This document shows, piece after piece, positions 62,544-64,000 of a DNA stretch of 64,000 nucleotides. Each line of letters opens with the position of its first letter. Position 1 is the stretch's first letter. The translations under genes were made by a program, and so were the position numbers. The notes under the pieces are model-generated. The model saw only the letters and a list, made by a program, of their open reading frames with translations, was not told the origin of the DNA and made no database searches. This DNA is from Hemibagrus wyckioides (Eukaryota; Chordata; Actinopteri; Siluriformes; Bagridae), in assembly GCF_019097595.1 (NCBI RefSeq), contig NC_080734.1, positions 7,185,392-7,249,391 of the forward strand, read 5' to 3'.

Positions 62544-64000
62544 CTGCAACAAAATAAAGTAGTAAGAGATGGATGAAGTACTTAACTGCTCATACATACT
62601 TTAAAGCTGTCTACATGTTCATACTTAAGCGTTTATACACTGACCAGGCATAACATTATGACCACCTGCTTAATATTGTATTGGTCCCTATTTTGCTGCC
62701 AAAACAGCCCTGACCCGTCATGCACTGTGTATTCTGACACCTTTATCAGAACCAGCATTAACTTGTTGAGCAGTTTAAGCAATAGTAGCTCGTCTCTTGG
62801 ATCGGATCACATGGGCCAGCCTTCGCTCCCCACGTGCATCAAAGAGCCTTGGCCGCCCATGACCTTGTCGCCGGTTCACCACTGTTCCTTCCTTGGATCA
62901 CTTTTCATAGATACTGACCACTGCAGACTGGAATCACTTGCTGCCTAATATATCCCACCCACTAACAGGTGCCATGATGAGGAGATCATCGGTGTTATTC
63001 ACTTCACCTCTCAGTGCTCAGAATGTTAGGCCTGATCGGTGTATAGCAGTACATTTAAAGTTAATAGTAATTATCTTAATAGACTACTCCACTCCCCTAA
63101 TTTGACTGGTCCAGCAGCAGTCTTATAACACAGTGCATCATGTACTGACTAGAGTTGCACAGAATAAATATGTGCTGTTGCATTCTTAAGAGTCTGTACC
63201 TGACTGTGTCTATAAGACGTGTGGCGATGCCCTTTCTCCTCATCAGGCTGAACACCCAGATGCGACTCACTCCACAAATGGCCTTCTCCGGCACAGTGGA
63301 GCAGCACCAGGCTCTGTGGTGCTCCATGAAGTCCTCCTTGGTCATGTCCTTCGGCTTCTCCGGTTGTGCCAGCACTCTGAAAGCCTACAATCCAAACAAC
63401 ACTCAAGATGAGTGACTGAGTTAACGTTAACGTTCACTGTGAGATCTAGTAATACCCAAACAAAACTGATAAAAATGTATATAATTAAATACTCAATTAC
63501 TTACCACAGTTAATGAGCAATGATCAGTAATATTACAAATTAAATATTTATTCCTCTTATTAACATCGTTGATGAAGCAGCACAAGAAGACTTTTAGCGG
63601 TTAAAGCAGTACACTAGTTTGGTTTTTGGCAAATTCCCGTATAATTAGTCTATGTTTAGCTCAATTGGCACAATTTAATTGACAGAAAAAGTGTATGGCT
63701 GTGTATAAATATGTATGAAAGCAACAAAGAAATGACCAAAAAGTGTTAACATGAGTAGTACTAGTACATCTAGGAAAATATCACTGACAGGAAGCGACAT
63801 CACTAACACATTCACACCTGTCTTATGGGCTCGGCCACCAGGCAGCCCACCACCATCTTGTCACTGTTGATGAAAAGGTAGGTTTTGGCAGCACTGGGGC
63901 TGCTGAGGTTGACTTGCTGAAATCCCAGCTCACTATCTGCAATACGTCTTACATCCTCTGCCTGAAATCAGACATCACGGGTTGCTGTTATCACTGTTTT
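62411..64000 (-). CDS. esco2: esco2, cohesin acetyltransferase, C-terminal part (3 exons, continues off the window)
   Basis: In coding order: exons 63961-63818, 63384-63200 and 62543-62411. They join in frame to 152 residues ending YNFIG. Family knowledge: ESCO2/Eco1 acetylates SMC3 lysines in S phase in the nucleus to establish sister-chromatid cohesion. Seen: [40 protein letters not shown], the acetyl-CoA-binding stretch [20 protein letters not shown], and the conserved ending [20 protein letters not shown] plus [10 protein letters not shown]. The C2H2 zinc finger and N-terminal part would be beyond 64000. ESCO1 shares the C-terminal fold; the pairing with pbk, as in human, favours ESCO2. 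Confidence 0.93.
62638..63041 (-). mobile_element. Short Tc1-derived element, copy E
   Basis: Left end TA plus cactgaccaggcataacatt; right end gcctgatcggtg plus TA. It lacks the transposase start region kept by the other copies (deletion near 62930-62945). It lies in the last intron of esco2, opposite in sense to or matching the gene depending on the reference strand chosen. Confidence 0.87.
63200..63384 (-). CDS. esco2: esco2 penultimate exon in the window
   Basis: [40 protein letters not shown], ending LIDTVR across the junction. Phase 0 in, phase 2 out; donor gtcag|gtacag. Confidence 0.95.
63818..63961 (-). CDS. esco2: esco2 exon, third from the end
   Basis: 48 codons, [20 protein letters not shown] to [11 protein letters not shown]. 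Phase 0 at both ends; acceptor tttcag, donor agacag|gtgtga. Further upstream exons are outside the window. Confidence 0.94.

Overview
The window is vertebrate nuclear DNA, almost certainly from a teleost fish. It has intron-split genes with GT-AG junctions, an AT-rich background, many Tc1/mariner elements at all stages of decay, and long simple-sequence arrays. The repeat complement looks catfish-like (ostariophysan) to me, but that is an impression and was not searched. I see no bacterial, viral, CRISPR, tRNA or rRNA features.

Four protein genes can be assembled exon by exon, and every junction keeps frame. (1) pex7, plus strand, 2261-42346, 10 coding exons, 319 aa: the WD40 receptor that brings PTS2 proteins to the peroxisome. 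Its introns reach 14.4 kb (intron 5) and about 8.9 kb (intron 9) and hold most of the mobile DNA. (2) slc35d3, plus strand, 45056-48350, two exons, 416 aa: a nucleotide-sugar-transporter-family membrane protein. (3) pbk (TOPK), plus strand, 54823-61054, seven coding exons, 339 aa: a mitotic kinase with a G2/M-type promoter and a first intron packed with satellite DNA. (4) esco2, minus strand, 62411 to beyond 64000: the last three exons of the cohesin acetyltransferase, tail to tail with pbk. From general knowledge, PEX7-SLC35D3 and PBK-ESCO2 are neighbour pairs on two different human chromosomes (6q23 and 8p21). Here they sit about 6.5 kb apart, so a synteny junction lies between 48351 and 54500.

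Repeats by region: a duplicated segment around pex7 exon 1 (663-875 and 2388-3083); in intron 5, a local duplication interrupted by a full Tc1 copy (7085-8332), a nested pair of Tc1 relics (9940-11410), a short Tc1-derived element (12530-12997) ending in a TA array, and a 36-bp minisatellite (16871-17737); in intron 7, a second Tc1 copy (22970-24215); further copies of a roughly 0.4-0.9 kb element with CACTGATCAGGCATAAC-type ends near 19.6, 21.8, 43.3 and 62.6 kb; and a LINE fragment near 53.5 kb.

The observations I rate highest are: a decayed copy of the slc35d3 C-terminal coding end inside the pex7 3' UTR; a second partial copy of pbk exon 1 on the far side of 2.5 kb of tandem repeats; the 182-bp higher-order structure of that satellite; and the paired CCAAT plus CDE/CHR-like promoter of pbk. 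I did not find a convincing unknown multi-gene system.
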